Assembly (NCBI RefSeq): GCF_900169305.1
Contig: NZ_FWDP01000004.1
Location: 1-64,000, forward strand
Source of the DNA: Marinilactibacillus piezotolerans
GTDB lineage: Bacteria; Bacillota; Bacilli; Lactobacillales; Carnobacteriaceae_A
Reading direction: 5' to 3'
DNA length: 64,000 bases
In this document: in pieces, positions 7,786 to 16,143 of the stretch
Layout of the letters: each line of letters starts with the position of its first letter
Numbering within the stretch: position 1 is the first letter of the stretch
Translations under genes and position numbers: made by a program
Notes under the pieces: model-generated
What the model was told of the DNA's origin: nothing
The model's database searches: none
The model's input: only the letters and a program-made list of their open reading frames with translations

Positions 7786-8090
7786 GACGCTCAGCGATAT
7801 GTAATGAAATCTTAAGGATTAACTGCTTTCATACGGGGAATCACCCTATACTCAATGTTTTTCGTATGGTATACTTTTAGAAATGAAACGTAGAAGGATG
7901 TTATATTTCTACTAGATATATGCGTTTTCTATAAAAGCATATTCAGAATCTTAAAAAAGTATTTTGAAGCAGAAGAACATTAAAAAATCAAACCATACAA
8001 TATTATTATTTGTTATACTAAAAAAGACGGTTAATAGATGTTTATTTATCATGGTTCAACAAAGAAACAACATTAGGGTAGGTGACAAGG
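7786..8090 (+). promoter_or_regulatory. Intergenic region with two extended -10 promoter candidates
   Basis: No gene is visible in these 305 nt. Two extended -10 elements stand out: TGG-TATACT (TATACT at 7870-7875) and TGT-TATACT (TATACT at 8014-8019). Neither has a good -35 at 17 nt. The second would start transcription about 65 nt before the RodZ-like gene. No T-tract terminator for the peptidase operon is evident. Confidence 0.5.
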
Positions 8091-9026
8091 TTGAATGAAG
8101 TAGGCGAAAAGCTTAAAGATGCTAGAAAAGCCAAAGGATATACATTAGATGATTTACAACAAATGACGAAAATCCAAAAAAGATATTTGATCGCTGTTGA
8201 GGAGGGCAATTTAGATGTGTTGCCTGGAAATTTTTACGCTCGCGCATTCATCAAGCAATATGCTGATACTGTTGGGTTAAACGGAGAACAGCTGCTAAAA
8301 GAGCACTCTGGCATTCCAGATACCAAAGGGGAGGACTATACTGAAAAGGTTATAACAACTCAGACAAGGTCCAAGAAAAAGAGTAATGGGATGATGAATA
8401 CCATTCAAGATAGTCTTCCCACCATACTGATTGTTTTACTGGTGCTTGCAATCGTTGTCGTGTTTTATATATTTGCCTTTAATAATTCCGGTGAAAATAC
8501 GCAACCTGTTATCAATCAAGAAGAAACTGCTGATGACCAGGGTGTTGAAGTAGGAAGTAACGAAGAAGCTTCAAATGATGAATCAACCGGAAATGAATCT
8601 GAAGAAACAAATCAGAATGAACAATCTGACGAGACACCTAGTGACACAGAGACAGATGAAAATGCAGCTGAAGAGCAGCAAGAGGAAGAACAAGAAGAAG
8701 GATTGACGGTTTCTCAAGTTTCCAGTACTGGCGGAGAAACAACTTATTCTGTAACAGGTACTCAAACACCTGATCAAGAAATAACACTTTCTGCAGAAGG
8801 CGGAGATTCTTGGGTCAGTGTAACAGTCGACGGCACAACCGTTGACCAGCAGCTGCTTGAAGCCGGAGGTTCTCTAACAGCTCCATTAGGTGAAGGGATT
8901 CAAACCGTCACAGTCGTTATCGGTAATGCTGCGGTGACTTCTGTACAATTGAATGGTCAACCTGTTGAACCAGCTGAAGAATCTGCAAATGCAGTAAGAC
9001 AAGAGCTTATATTTGAGTTTGAATAA
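8091..9026 (+). CDS. rodZ: RodZ-like membrane protein with N-terminal HTH
   Basis: The protein (311 residues from TTG 8091) has an N-terminal Cro/C1-type helix-turn-helix of the RodZ/YmfM type (LKDARKAKGYTLDDLQQ), one membrane span near residues 103-125, a long Glu/Asp/Ser/Asn-rich linker (about 130-205), and an extracellular DUF4115-like domain. RodZ proteins link MreB to the cell-elongation machinery. The frame is also open from GTG 8082, but that codon lies inside the Shine-Dalgarno AGGTGA (8080-8085), so TTG 8091 is the better start. Its place before pgsA is the conserved Firmicutes arrangement. Confidence 0.88.
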   Translation: MNEVGEKLKDARKAKGYTLDDLQQMTKIQKRYLIAVEEGNLDVLPGNFYARAFIKQYADTVGLNGEQLLKEHSGIPDTKGEDYTEKVITTQTRSKKKSNGMMNTIQDSLPTILIVLLVLAIVVVFYIFAFNNSGENTQPVINQEETADDQGVEVGSNEEASNDESTGNESEETNQNEQSDETPSDTETDENAAEEQQEEEQEEGLTVSQVSSTGGETTYSVTGTQTPDQEITLSAEGGDSWVSVTVDGTTVDQQLLEAGGSLTAPLGEGIQTVTVVIGNAAVTSVQLNGQPVEPAEESANAVRQELIFEFE

Positions 9027-9036
9027 TTTTTAGAAC

Positions 9037-9106
9037 ATCCATGCAGATGAAAGACCGGGAGAGTAAGAAATTTTTAGGCTTATCTTTGGTCTTTCATTTG
9101 GATGCA
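9037..9106 (+). promoter_or_regulatory. Stem-loop between rodZ and pgsA
   Basis: ATGAAAGACC (9047-9056) pairs perfectly with GGTCTTTCAT (9088-9097), and ATGC on each side extends the stem after an internal loop. There is no T tract, so it is not a classic terminator. It ends right before the pgsA Shine-Dalgarno (AGGAGG) and may affect processing or translation. Confidence 0.5.
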
Positions 9107-9118
9107 TAGGAGGACGTA

Positions 9119-9706
9119 ATGAATTTACCGAATAAGTTAACCTTGCTCAGAATTTTTATGATACCGATTTTCATCTTATTAATTGTGCTGCCATGGAACT
9201 TGGGTACAATAGATGTATTGGGTTCTGTAATCGAATGGCGCTTGTTACTAGCAGCGATCATTTTTTCTGCAGCCAGCTTCACAGACTGGCTGGATGGTTA
9301 TTTAGCCAGAAAAATGAATATAGTATCCAACTTCGGAAAATTTGCTGATCCATTAGCAGATAAAATGCTGGTTATGACAGCTTTGATTCTTTTGATAGAA
9401 TTAGGTTTGGCACCTGCATGGGTCGTTGCAATCATTGTCTGCAGGGAATTAGCAGTTACCGGATTGAGACTGTTGCTAGTAGAGCAAGGCGGGACAGTGT
9501 TGGCGGCAGCTTGGCCGGGAAAAGTCAAAACAACTACACAGATGTTTGCCATAATCCTATTATTATTAAATAACTTTCCCTTTAATGGTATTGGGATACC
9601 CGTTGCAACGATTCTACTATACATCAGTCTGATTTTTACAATTTATTCTGGTGTTGATTATTTCAATAATGCCAAACATGTCTTCAAAGGAACATTTAAT
9701 TCCTAA
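9119..9706 (+). CDS. pgsA: CDP-diacylglycerol-glycerol-3-phosphate 3-phosphatidyltransferase
   Basis: PgsA makes phosphatidylglycerol-phosphate, the committed step to phosphatidylglycerol and cardiolipin, in the membrane. The 195-residue protein has several membrane spans and the CDP-alcohol phosphotransferase motif DG-X2-AR-X8-G-X3-D-X3-D, seen as DGYLARKMNIVSNFGKFADPLAD-like spacing near residues 60-82. ATG 9119 follows AGGAGG. A terminator follows the gene. Confidence 0.97.
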   Translation: MNLPNKLTLLRIFMIPIFILLIVLPWNLGTIDVLGSVIEWRLLLAAIIFSAASFTDWLDGYLARKMNIVSNFGKFADPLADKMLVMTALILLIELGLAPAWVVAIIVCRELAVTGLRLLLVEQGGTVLAAAWPGKVKTTTQMFAIILLLLNNFPFNGIGIPVATILLYISLIFTIYSGVDYFNNAKHVFKGTFNS

Positions 9707-9733
9707 TATACTGTGCATAATATATTATTTTTC

Positions 9734-9768
9734 AAGGTAAGTAGTCTAAGGATTGCTTGCCTTTTTTT
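9734..9768 (+). terminator. Terminator after pgsA
   Basis: AAGGTAAG pairs with CTTGCCTT (one G-U) around a 13-nt loop, followed by seven T residues. Confidence 0.8.
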
Positions 9769-9875
9769 GTAATCAAAAAAAGAGTGAGAACGTTCAGCTT
9801 ATGATAAAATGATGACACGTATAGAAAGTTTCGCGACTTTCTCAATCGTTTGTCAGTATATATAGTAGGAGGATA

Positions 9876-11168
9876 ATGATGAGAGCAGAAATTATTTCAA
9901 TTGGAACAGAATTATTAATGGGCCAAGTAGTGAATACCAATGCGGCATTTTTGGCAAAAGAACTCTCTTTATTAGGCATTGAAGTTTACCATCAAGTAAC
10001 CGTTGGAGATAATGCAGAGCGCTTGAAAGAAGCGATAGAGGTAGCAGAAGCTAGAGCAGATACGATTATTTTATCAGGCGGTCTGGGACCGACTGAAGAC
10101 GATATTACAAAAAAGGTGGTATCTGAACATCTGGGTGTTGACCTTGTTCTTCATGAAGAAACAGAAAATAAGATTATCACCTATCACAAAAATTCAGATT
10201 TTGAAATGCCGGAGAACAACCAACTGCAAGCGCTTATGCTGATGGGATCTATTGCTCTGCCTAATGACACTGGTTTAGCAGTCGGCATGTTTCTTGAAAA
10301 AGAGAAAAACAGTTATGTACTGCTTCCCGGTCCGCCAGATGAACTGCAGCCGATGGTAAACAATCATTTAAAAAAGGTGTTAGTAGAGCAAGTGCTAAAT
10401 GAGCATAAGCTAGTTTCTCGCGTAATAAGAATTTTCGGCATTACAGAAGCTAAGCTGGCTCTTGAACTTGAAGAAATGATTCAACAACAAACCAATCCTA
10501 CTATTGCCATTTATGCAGAGAGTGGAGAGTTGACTGTTCGTGTAACGGCTAAAGGGGAAACTGAAGAAGAGTGTGAGAAGCTGCTCGACAAAGTCGCTTC
10601 ATCCATTGAGGAGATCGTTGGTGAATACATTTTCGGTTACGGAGAAAACCGATTGTCGGATGTGGTCAAGGAGATTCTGATTGATCAGAAAAAGACAATT
10701 ACAGCAGCAGAAAGTTTGACTGGTGGAGCATTTTTGAGCAGTATCTCTAGTAATCTAGCCGCCGGATCAGCATTTGAAGGCGGGATCGTAACGTACAGTG
10801 CAGAACAGAAAATTCAATCACTGGGTGTATCAAAAGAGATTGTTGAAGAATATGGCGTAGTCAGCGCTGAGTGTGCAATTGAAATGGCTGAAAAAGCTAA
10901 AGACATGTTTAGTGCTGATATTGCAGTTTCCTTGACAGGTGTAGCAGGACCCGGATCACTAGAAGGAAATATTCCTGGTACCGTTTGGATCGGTATTGCG
11001 CATAATGATGGAGAGTCTTTTGCCAAACATTATCACTTTGCGTATAGACGAAACAAGAATAGAAGACTGGCCGTACAGAATGCAATGGACCTGGTAAGAC
11101 GAGTGTTGTTGGGACTTTCAGTTGAAAAGTCAGTCTATTTCGGAGAAGACAAGTCGAAAGAAAACTAG
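9876..11168 (+). CDS. cinA: CinA family protein (competence/damage-inducible)
   Basis: The 430-residue protein has an N-terminal MoaB/molybdopterin-binding-like domain (EIISIGTELLMGQVVNTNA at the start, LSGGLGPTEDD near residue 67) and a C-terminal CinA/PncC-type nicotinamide-nucleotide amidohydrolase domain (AAESLTGG near 281, TGVAGPG near 352). Homologues deamidate or hydrolyse nicotinamide nucleotides, and in streptococci cinA is part of the competence regulon together with recA. Two ATG codons stand side by side (9876 and 9879) after AGGAGG. The recA gene follows 240 nt later with its own promoter. Confidence 0.95.
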   Translation: MMRAEIISIGTELLMGQVVNTNAAFLAKELSLLGIEVYHQVTVGDNAERLKEAIEVAEARADTIILSGGLGPTEDDITKKVVSEHLGVDLVLHEETENKIITYHKNSDFEMPENNQLQALMLMGSIALPNDTGLAVGMFLEKEKNSYVLLPGPPDELQPMVNNHLKKVLVEQVLNEHKLVSRVIRIFGITEAKLALELEEMIQQQTNPTIAIYAESGELTVRVTAKGETEEECEKLLDKVASSIEEIVGEYIFGYGENRLSDVVKEILIDQKKTITAAESLTGGAFLSSISSNLAAGSAFEGGIVTYSAEQKIQSLGVSKEIVEEYGVVSAECAIEMAEKAKDMFSADIAVSLTGVAGPGSLEGNIPGTVWIGIAHNDGESFAKHYHFAYRRNKNRRLAVQNAMDLVRRVLLGLSVEKSVYFGEDKSKEN

Positions 11169-11189
11169 TAAAATGAATCAGAATTATTG

Positions 11190-11203
11190 CGAATGAATGT
11201 TCG
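11190..11203 (+). promoter_or_regulatory. Putative LexA (SOS) box upstream of recA
   Basis: CGAATGAATGTTCG matches the Gram-positive LexA/DinR operator CGAAC-N4-GTTCG at nine of ten conserved bases. It lies 8 nt upstream of the -35 element of the recA promoter. Confidence 0.7.
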
Positions 11204-11211
11204 ATTTACTG

Positions 11212-11240
11212 TTGCTTTTTATATCTGAAAACAGTATAAT
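11212..11240 (+). promoter_or_regulatory. recA promoter
   Basis: TTGCTT (11212-11217), a 17-nt spacer and a perfect TATAAT (11235-11240). This leaves a recA leader of about 160 nt. Confidence 0.75.
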
Positions 11241-11408
11241 ATAGAAGTAGCAGAGAGAATACAGACTTGTAATTTTGCAGAAATTAAAAGAACTTTTCTT
11301 ATTGATCTATATAGGTTTATAGGATGTCTCTCAGGTTCTGAATTAAACACAATTAAGAAGAATGAGTATAAGTATATAGTCCTGAATTAATAGGAGGAGA
11401 ACTGATTA

Positions 11409-12512
11409 ATGACAGATGATCGTAAAAAAGCGTTAGAAACTGCATTGAAGAAAATCGAGAAGAACTTTGGTAAAGGCTCCATCATGAAAATGGGAGAAAA
11501 AGTCGATACTCAAGTCAAAACGATTCCGAGTGGATCGCTGGCACTGGATGTAGCATTAGGAATAGGCGGATATCCTCGAGGTCGTATTATCGAAGTCTAC
11601 GGTCCGGAAAGTTCCGGTAAAACCACGGTTGCTTTACATGCAATTGCTTCTGTACAAGCAAACGGCGGAATTGCAGCATTTATTGATGCCGAGCATGCGC
11701 TGGATCCTAAATATGCACGAGCATTAGGCGTAGACATTGACGAGCTTCTGCTATCTCAACCGGATACTGGCGAGCAAGCTCTTGAAATCGCTGATGCTTT
11801 AGTTTCTAGTGGTGCTGTAGATATGATCGTAGTCGACTCAGTTGCTGCACTAGTACCTCGTGCTGAGATTGATGGTGAGATGGGTGCTTCCCATGTTGGG
11901 TTGCAAGCCAGACTGATGTCACAAGCGCTTCGTAAATTATCTGGATCCATCAACAAGACGAAAACGATTGCCTTATTTATCAATCAGATCCGTGAAAAAG
12001 TCGGTGTAATGTTTGGAAATCCTGAAACAACCCCCGGTGGACGTGCGTTGAAATTCTATTCAACAATTCGTCTTGAAGTACGTCGTGGAGAATCAATCAA
12101 GTCCGGTAAAGACATGACTGGGAATAAAACAAAAATTAAAGTTGTTAAAAACAAGGTTGCACCACCATTCAAAGTGGCGCTTGTTGATATTATGTACGGT
12201 GAAGGGATTTCTCAAGTTGGAGAACTTGTCGATATGGGTGCAGATGCAGAAATTATTGATAAAGCCGGTGCATGGTATTCATATGGCGATGAACGAATTG
12301 GTCAAGGACGCGAGAACTCCAAACAATATCTGGTTGAACATCCAGAACTGTTAGCTGAGATTCAAAGAAAAGTCCGTGTAGCCTATGGTGTTGGAACTGA
12401 AGAAGAGGTGCGGATTGAAAATGAAGCAACTCAATCTGAAGGTGCCGCTGAAGTTGATAGTAATACTGATACTGAAGAAACTCATTCAGAACCAGAAACA
12501 CTAGACGTTTAA
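11409..12512 (+). CDS. recA: Recombinase A
   Basis: RecA (367 residues) binds single-stranded DNA, drives homologous pairing and strand exchange, and triggers LexA self-cleavage. Visible landmarks: Walker [10 protein letters not shown] near residue 64, Walker [11 protein letters not shown] near 139, the DNA-binding loop regions, and [20 protein letters not shown] near 191. The C-terminal 30 residues are rich in Glu/Asp/Thr, as usual. ATG 11409 follows AGGAGGAG. The gene has its own promoter with an SOS box and its own terminator. Confidence 0.99.
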   Translation: MTDDRKKALETALKKIEKNFGKGSIMKMGEKVDTQVKTIPSGSLALDVALGIGGYPRGRIIEVYGPESSGKTTVALHAIASVQANGGIAAFIDAEHALDPKYARALGVDIDELLLSQPDTGEQALEIADALVSSGAVDMIVVDSVAALVPRAEIDGEMGASHVGLQARLMSQALRKLSGSINKTKTIALFINQIREKVGVMFGNPETTPGGRALKFYSTIRLEVRRGESIKSGKDMTGNKTKIKVVKNKVAPPFKVALVDIMYGEGISQVGELVDMGADAEIIDKAGAWYSYGDERIGQGRENSKQYLVEHPELLAEIQRKVRVAYGVGTEEEVRIENEATQSEGAAEVDSNTDTEETHSEPETLDV

Positions 12513-12532
12513 TCTGAATAAATTTATATACT

Positions 12533-12575
12533 ACAGGATACGTCGGCCGAACCAGCTTGCGTATCCTGTTTTTGC
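12533..12575 (+). terminator. Terminator after recA
   Basis: ACAGGATACG and CGTATCCTGT form a 9-10 bp stem around a G/C-rich loop, followed by TTTTTGC. Confidence 0.85.
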
Positions 12576-12851
12576 AGGTCCCGAAAGAGATCGGTCTTGT
12601 TGAAAATATGCATATTTTAACGATTTTTCAAAAAATGACCGCAAATTCATTCTCTTTCTTCAAACTGTATTGACACAGTGACGGAAGACCTTTAAAATTA
12701 AATTGTCTGTTACAGTATTATGTTAAGAATAAATAAAGAATATCAGTATTATTCGTGTTCTTTAATAAAGGTCTGATTAACATAAGTAGTACCTGACTAT
12801 TTTTATACATGAATAAAATGTAAAACTAAATAATGATACGGAGGTGACCAA
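12576..12851 (+). promoter_or_regulatory. recA-rny intergenic region with rny promoter and a 16-bp palindrome
   Basis: No gene here. It holds a strong sigma-A promoter, TTGACA (12670-12675), 17-nt spacer, TAAAAT (12693-12698), giving rny a leader of roughly 145 nt. Upstream is a perfect 16-bp palindrome AAAATATGCATATTTT (12603-12618). AGACCTTTA (12686-12694, overlapping the -10) is repeated inverted as TAAAGGTCT (12766-12774). Confidence 0.75.
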
Positions 12852-14420
12852 ATGACTCTATTTTACGTAATAGCCTTTGCCTTCGCTATCGTTACTTTAA
12901 TAATCGGAATAGTTGCAGGAGCATATTTTAATAAAAAAAGCTTTGAAAAAAGACTAGCTGATTCAAGAAAAACAGCTGAGAATATCGTAGAAGATGCGAA
13001 TAAAGAAGCTGAGACCTTGAAGAAAGAAGCGTTGCTGGAGGCAAAAGAGGAAATCCATTCTTACCGTACAGAAGTAGAATGGGAGTTGAAAGAACGACGC
13101 TCTGAAGTAGCTCGTCAAGAAAATCGTTTGGACCAGAGAGAAGATAACTTAGAACGTAAAGCTAATACCATGGATAAAAGGGAAAGTGCTTTACAGAGCA
13201 GAGAAGATCGATTAAACAGCAAACAGAAAACGATCGAAGAACTTGAAAGAAAAGCGGATGAACTGATTGAACAGCAAGAAGAAAAACTGCATTCAATCGC
13301 AGCTTTATCTCAAGAAGAAGCAAAATCTATCGTATTATCCAACACTGAAAAAGATCTATCTCGAGAGTTAGCAATTATGGTTAAACAATATGAAGACAAA
13401 GCGAAAACAGAAGCAGACCGCAGAGCTAAGAACTTGATTACTCAAGCAATCCAGCGTTCTGCAGCTGATAAAGTCACGGAAACGACAGTCAGTGTAATCA
13501 ATCTTCCAAATGATGATATGAAAGGTCGTATTATCGGTAGAGAGGGACGTAATATTCGTACGCTGGAAAGTCTGACAGGAATGGATCTTATTATTGATGA
13601 TACACCAGAAGCAGTAGTTCTGAGCGGATTTGATCCTATTCGACGCGAGACTGCAAAAATGGCTCTTGAAAAACTGATCTCTGATGGACGTATCCATCCA
13701 GGCCGTATTGAAGAAGCTGTTGAGAAGTCACGTAAAGAAATGGATGAGCGCATCCGAGAAATCGGAGAAGAGGCTGTCTTTGAATTAGGTATTCATTCGA
13801 TTCACCCTGATTTAATTAAAATCATCGGACGCTTACACTTTAGAACTAGTTACGGTCAAAATGTGTTGAACCACTCAATTGAAGTTGCAAAAGTAGCTGG
13901 TGTTATGGCAGCAGAGCTAGGAGAAGATATTCAATTAGCTAAACGTGCTGGATTACTACATGATATCGGTAAAGCTTTAGACAGTGAAGTTGAAGGCTCT
14001 CACGTTGAGATCGGTGCACAAATTGCAATGAAATATCAAGAAAATGAAACGGTTATTAACGCCATTGCTTCTCACCACGGTGATGTCGAAGCAAGTTCAA
14101 TTATTGCGGTATTAATAGAAGCAGCAGATTCCATCTCTGCCGCAAGACCTGGCGCTAGAAGCGAATCTCTGGAAAACTACTTGCAAAGACTTGAAAACCT
14201 TGAACGAATCTCTAACAGTTTCGAAGGGGTTAAAGAAAGCTATGCTATTCAAGCAGGTAGAGAAGTTCGTATTATAGTAAGACCGGATCAGCTTGATGAT
14301 AGCATGTCTGCCAAACTAGCACGCAGTGTTCGTCAACAAATTGAAGAAGATATGGACTATCCGGGCCACATTAAAGTAACGGTAATCCGCGAAACGCGTG
14401 CCGTTGAATACGCAAAATAA
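12852..14420 (+). CDS. rny: Ribonuclease Y
   Basis: RNase Y (522 residues, the usual size) is the membrane-anchored endoribonuclease that starts bulk mRNA decay and matures several transcripts in Firmicutes. Domains in order: one N-terminal membrane span (about 3-25), a long charged coiled coil (about 30-200), a KH RNA-binding domain ([15 protein letters not shown] near 225) and an HD catalytic domain with the metal-binding pair in [17 protein letters not shown] near 372. ATG 12852 follows GGAGGTGA. It has its own promoter and a strong terminator. Confidence 0.98.
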   Translation: MTLFYVIAFAFAIVTLIIGIVAGAYFNKKSFEKRLADSRKTAENIVEDANKEAETLKKEALLEAKEEIHSYRTEVEWELKERRSEVARQENRLDQREDNLERKANTMDKRESALQSREDRLNSKQKTIEELERKADELIEQQEEKLHSIAALSQEEAKSIVLSNTEKDLSRELAIMVKQYEDKAKTEADRRAKNLITQAIQRSAADKVTETTVSVINLPNDDMKGRIIGREGRNIRTLESLTGMDLIIDDTPEAVVLSGFDPIRRETAKMALEKLISDGRIHPGRIEEAVEKSRKEMDERIREIGEEAVFELGIHSIHPDLIKIIGRLHFRTSYGQNVLNHSIEVAKVAGVMAAELGEDIQLAKRAGLLHDIGKALDSEVEGSHVEIGAQIAMKYQENETVINAIASHHGDVEASSIIAVLIEAADSISAARPGARSESLENYLQRLENLERISNSFEGVKESYAIQAGREVRIIVRPDQLDDSMSAKLARSVRQQIEEDMDYPGHIKVTVIRETRAVEYAK

Positions 14421-14440
14421 TATTAATAGAATGATTCGAA

Positions 14441-14473
14441 AACTAGAGCAGCTTCCAGCGCTCTAGTTTTTTT
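14441..14473 (+). terminator. Terminator after rny
   Basis: AACTAGAG(C) and (G)CTCTAGTT form a stem followed by T7, 20 nt after the rny stop. Confidence 0.9.
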
Positions 14474-14501
14474 GTGCGTTTTCTGCAAATCTTTTTTATA
14501 G

Positions 14502-14531
14502 CAAAAAACCGACAACTCATTAGAGTGCCGG
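14502..14531 (-). terminator. Terminator of the minus-strand DUF2798 gene
   Basis: Read on the minus strand, CCGGCACTC and GAGTTGTCGG pair around TAAT with one bulge and one wobble, and are followed by six T residues. It faces the rny terminator. Confidence 0.75.
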
Positions 14532-14587
14532 TAGTTAGCAGTATCCTGGTTTACTGTATACAATTTATTAAATAAACAATCTACAGT

Positions 14588-15052
14588 TTACTGTTGAACA
14601 AAAGCTTTAAAGATATAACGTACGACCGGACCCATAATAATAATCTGCAGCGGAGCTGCTACAATATGTTTTTTACCGAATATCACAAGAAAATCTAGTA
14701 TCATCGAATCTGAAACAGGACTTACATGAATATAAGTAGTGATGAGTCCGTAAATTGACATAAAAAAGGCCATTCCAAGCACCATAAAAATGGATATTGC
14801 TAAAATCTTATGCAAAGGTTTTTCTGTTTGTTCAGTCAACTTCAAAGCGATTTTTTTTGCATTAGGTCCAACGACAAATATATCGAGCAGTAACGCAATG
14901 ACATATCCGACGACAAGTTCTAAGGTAGTTTCCATAAAAGTCATCTGACCTAATATCCCATTTAAATATAGATTGTAAAGTGACATGACTAGTACCATGC
15001 CAAAACACATAATCATTCCAAAAATGATGGATTCTTTCTTTGTTGCAGGCAT
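14588..15052 (-). CDS. DUF2798-type small membrane protein
   Basis: A 154-residue protein with four membrane spans arranged as two similar halves (about 8-70 and 82-150). Each half contains the pattern seen in DUF2798 proteins: a Met/Ser-rich first helix (MSLYNLYLNG; MSIYGLITTYIH) and a second helix ending in a G/P-containing basic turn (VVGPNAKKIA; IMGPVVRYIF). Function is unknown. ATG 15052 is preceded by AGAGGA. It sits alone on the minus strand between rny and ymdB, where many relatives have nothing, and has its own terminator, so it looks like a later insertion. Confidence 0.75.
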   Translation of the reverse strand: MPATKKESIIFGMIMCFGMVLVMSLYNLYLNGILGQMTFMETTLELVVGYVIALLLDIFVVGPNAKKIALKLTEQTEKPLHKILAISIFMVLGMAFFMSIYGLITTYIHVSPVSDSMILDFLVIFGKKHIVAAPLQIIIMGPVVRYIFKAFVQQ

Positions 15053-15217
15053 TTATACATTCCTCTTCTCAAATCATTTCATCAGTATACTTGATTTGTG
15101 AGCAGCTTCGTAAGTAAAAGTCTGATGAGAATTTTTAAATATAACAGAAATGACAAGCTTTAAGGGTCATACTCCAAAATAATGATATTTAAAGATAAAA
15201 GAGATGGCTGATTCACT

Positions 15218-15247
15218 TTGATTTATACAGCAGAATACTGGTAAAAT
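15218..15247 (+). promoter_or_regulatory. Probable ymdB promoter
   Basis: TTGATT (15218-15223), 18-nt spacer, TAAAAT (15242-15247), about 30 nt before the GTG start. Confidence 0.6.
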
Positions 15248-15278
15248 AGGAAGTACCTAATGGAGAAGAGGAATAGCA

Positions 15279-16085
15279 GTGAAAGTATTGTTTATTGGAG
15301 ATGTTGTAGGGTCGATGGGTCGCGAGATGATTCAAGACTATGTACCAAAGTTAAAAAATAAATTCAAACCGCAAGCGACTATAGTAAATGGTGAGAATGC
15401 TGGCGCTGGCGGCAGAGGAATTACTGAAAAGATCTATAAAGAGTTTCTCCAGTGCGGCGTGGATGCTGTTACGATGGGCAATCATACATGGGATAAAAGA
15501 GAAATCTTTGAGTTTATAGATGATGCAAAGAAATTGATTCGTCCAGCAAACTATCCAGCAGCTGCTGATGTTCCTGGAAAAGGCATTGCTTACATCAAAA
15601 TCAATCAACAAGAGTTGGCTGTGATCAACTTGCACGGGCGCACATTTATGGGAGATTTTGAAGATCCTTTTAGAGTCGGAGAACAGCTTGTTGAAGAAGC
15701 AAAGAAACGGACTCCTCATATTCTGATTGACTTTCATGCAGAGGCAACCAGCGAAAAAGAAGCGATGGGATGGTTTATGGATGGTAAAGCATCCGCTGTC
15801 GTCGGTACGCATACACATGTCCAGACTAATGACCAGAGAATTTTATCGTCTGGTACTGGTTATATGACGGATGTCGGCATGACAGGATTTTATGATGGAA
15901 TCCTGGGCATGAAAAAAGGACCGATACTGAATAAATTTTTAACTCAGCTTCCCAATCGGTTTGAAGTGCCGGAAAACGGTCGAAAACGGCTGAATGGCTG
16001 CTTTATAGAATTCGATAATCAGACAGGGAAGACCAAACATATTGAATCTATTCGTATTGATGATGATCACCCTTTTGACCTTTAA
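15279..16085 (+). CDS. ymdB: YmdB-family metallophosphodiesterase
   Basis: YmdB (268 residues) is a dimetal phosphodiesterase; the B. subtilis enzyme cleaves 2',3'-cyclic AMP and influences biofilm gene expression, and its gene lies next to rny there too. The sequence begins with the metal-binding MKVLFIGDVVG and continues with VNGENAGAGGRG (near 37), MGNHTWD (near 66), DFHAEATSEK (near 149) and VGTHTHVQTND (near 174). The start is GTG 15279 with AGAGGAA upstream. mutS follows 58 nt later. Confidence 0.95.
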   Translation: MKVLFIGDVVGSMGREMIQDYVPKLKNKFKPQATIVNGENAGAGGRGITEKIYKEFLQCGVDAVTMGNHTWDKREIFEFIDDAKKLIRPANYPAAADVPGKGIAYIKINQQELAVINLHGRTFMGDFEDPFRVGEQLVEEAKKRTPHILIDFHAEATSEKEAMGWFMDGKASAVVGTHTHVQTNDQRILSSGTGYMTDVGMTGFYDGILGMKKGPILNKFLTQLPNRFEVPENGRKRLNGCFIEFDNQTGKTKHIESIRIDDDHPFDL

Positions 16086-16143
16086 ACCGCAATCGATCCA
16101 TTAAAAGTGATAAAGAAAAGTTAGATAAAAGGAGTGAGGCAGC

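Noticed and set aside
8583-8777. Minus-strand frame rich in Phe/Leu opposite the acidic linker of the RodZ-like gene
   Set aside because: It is the complement of Glu/Asp-rich codons, with no ribosome binding site.
9785-9800. GAACGTTC palindrome upstream of cinA as a LexA box
   Set aside because: The half sites lack the 4-nt spacer required in the Gram-positive LexA operator.
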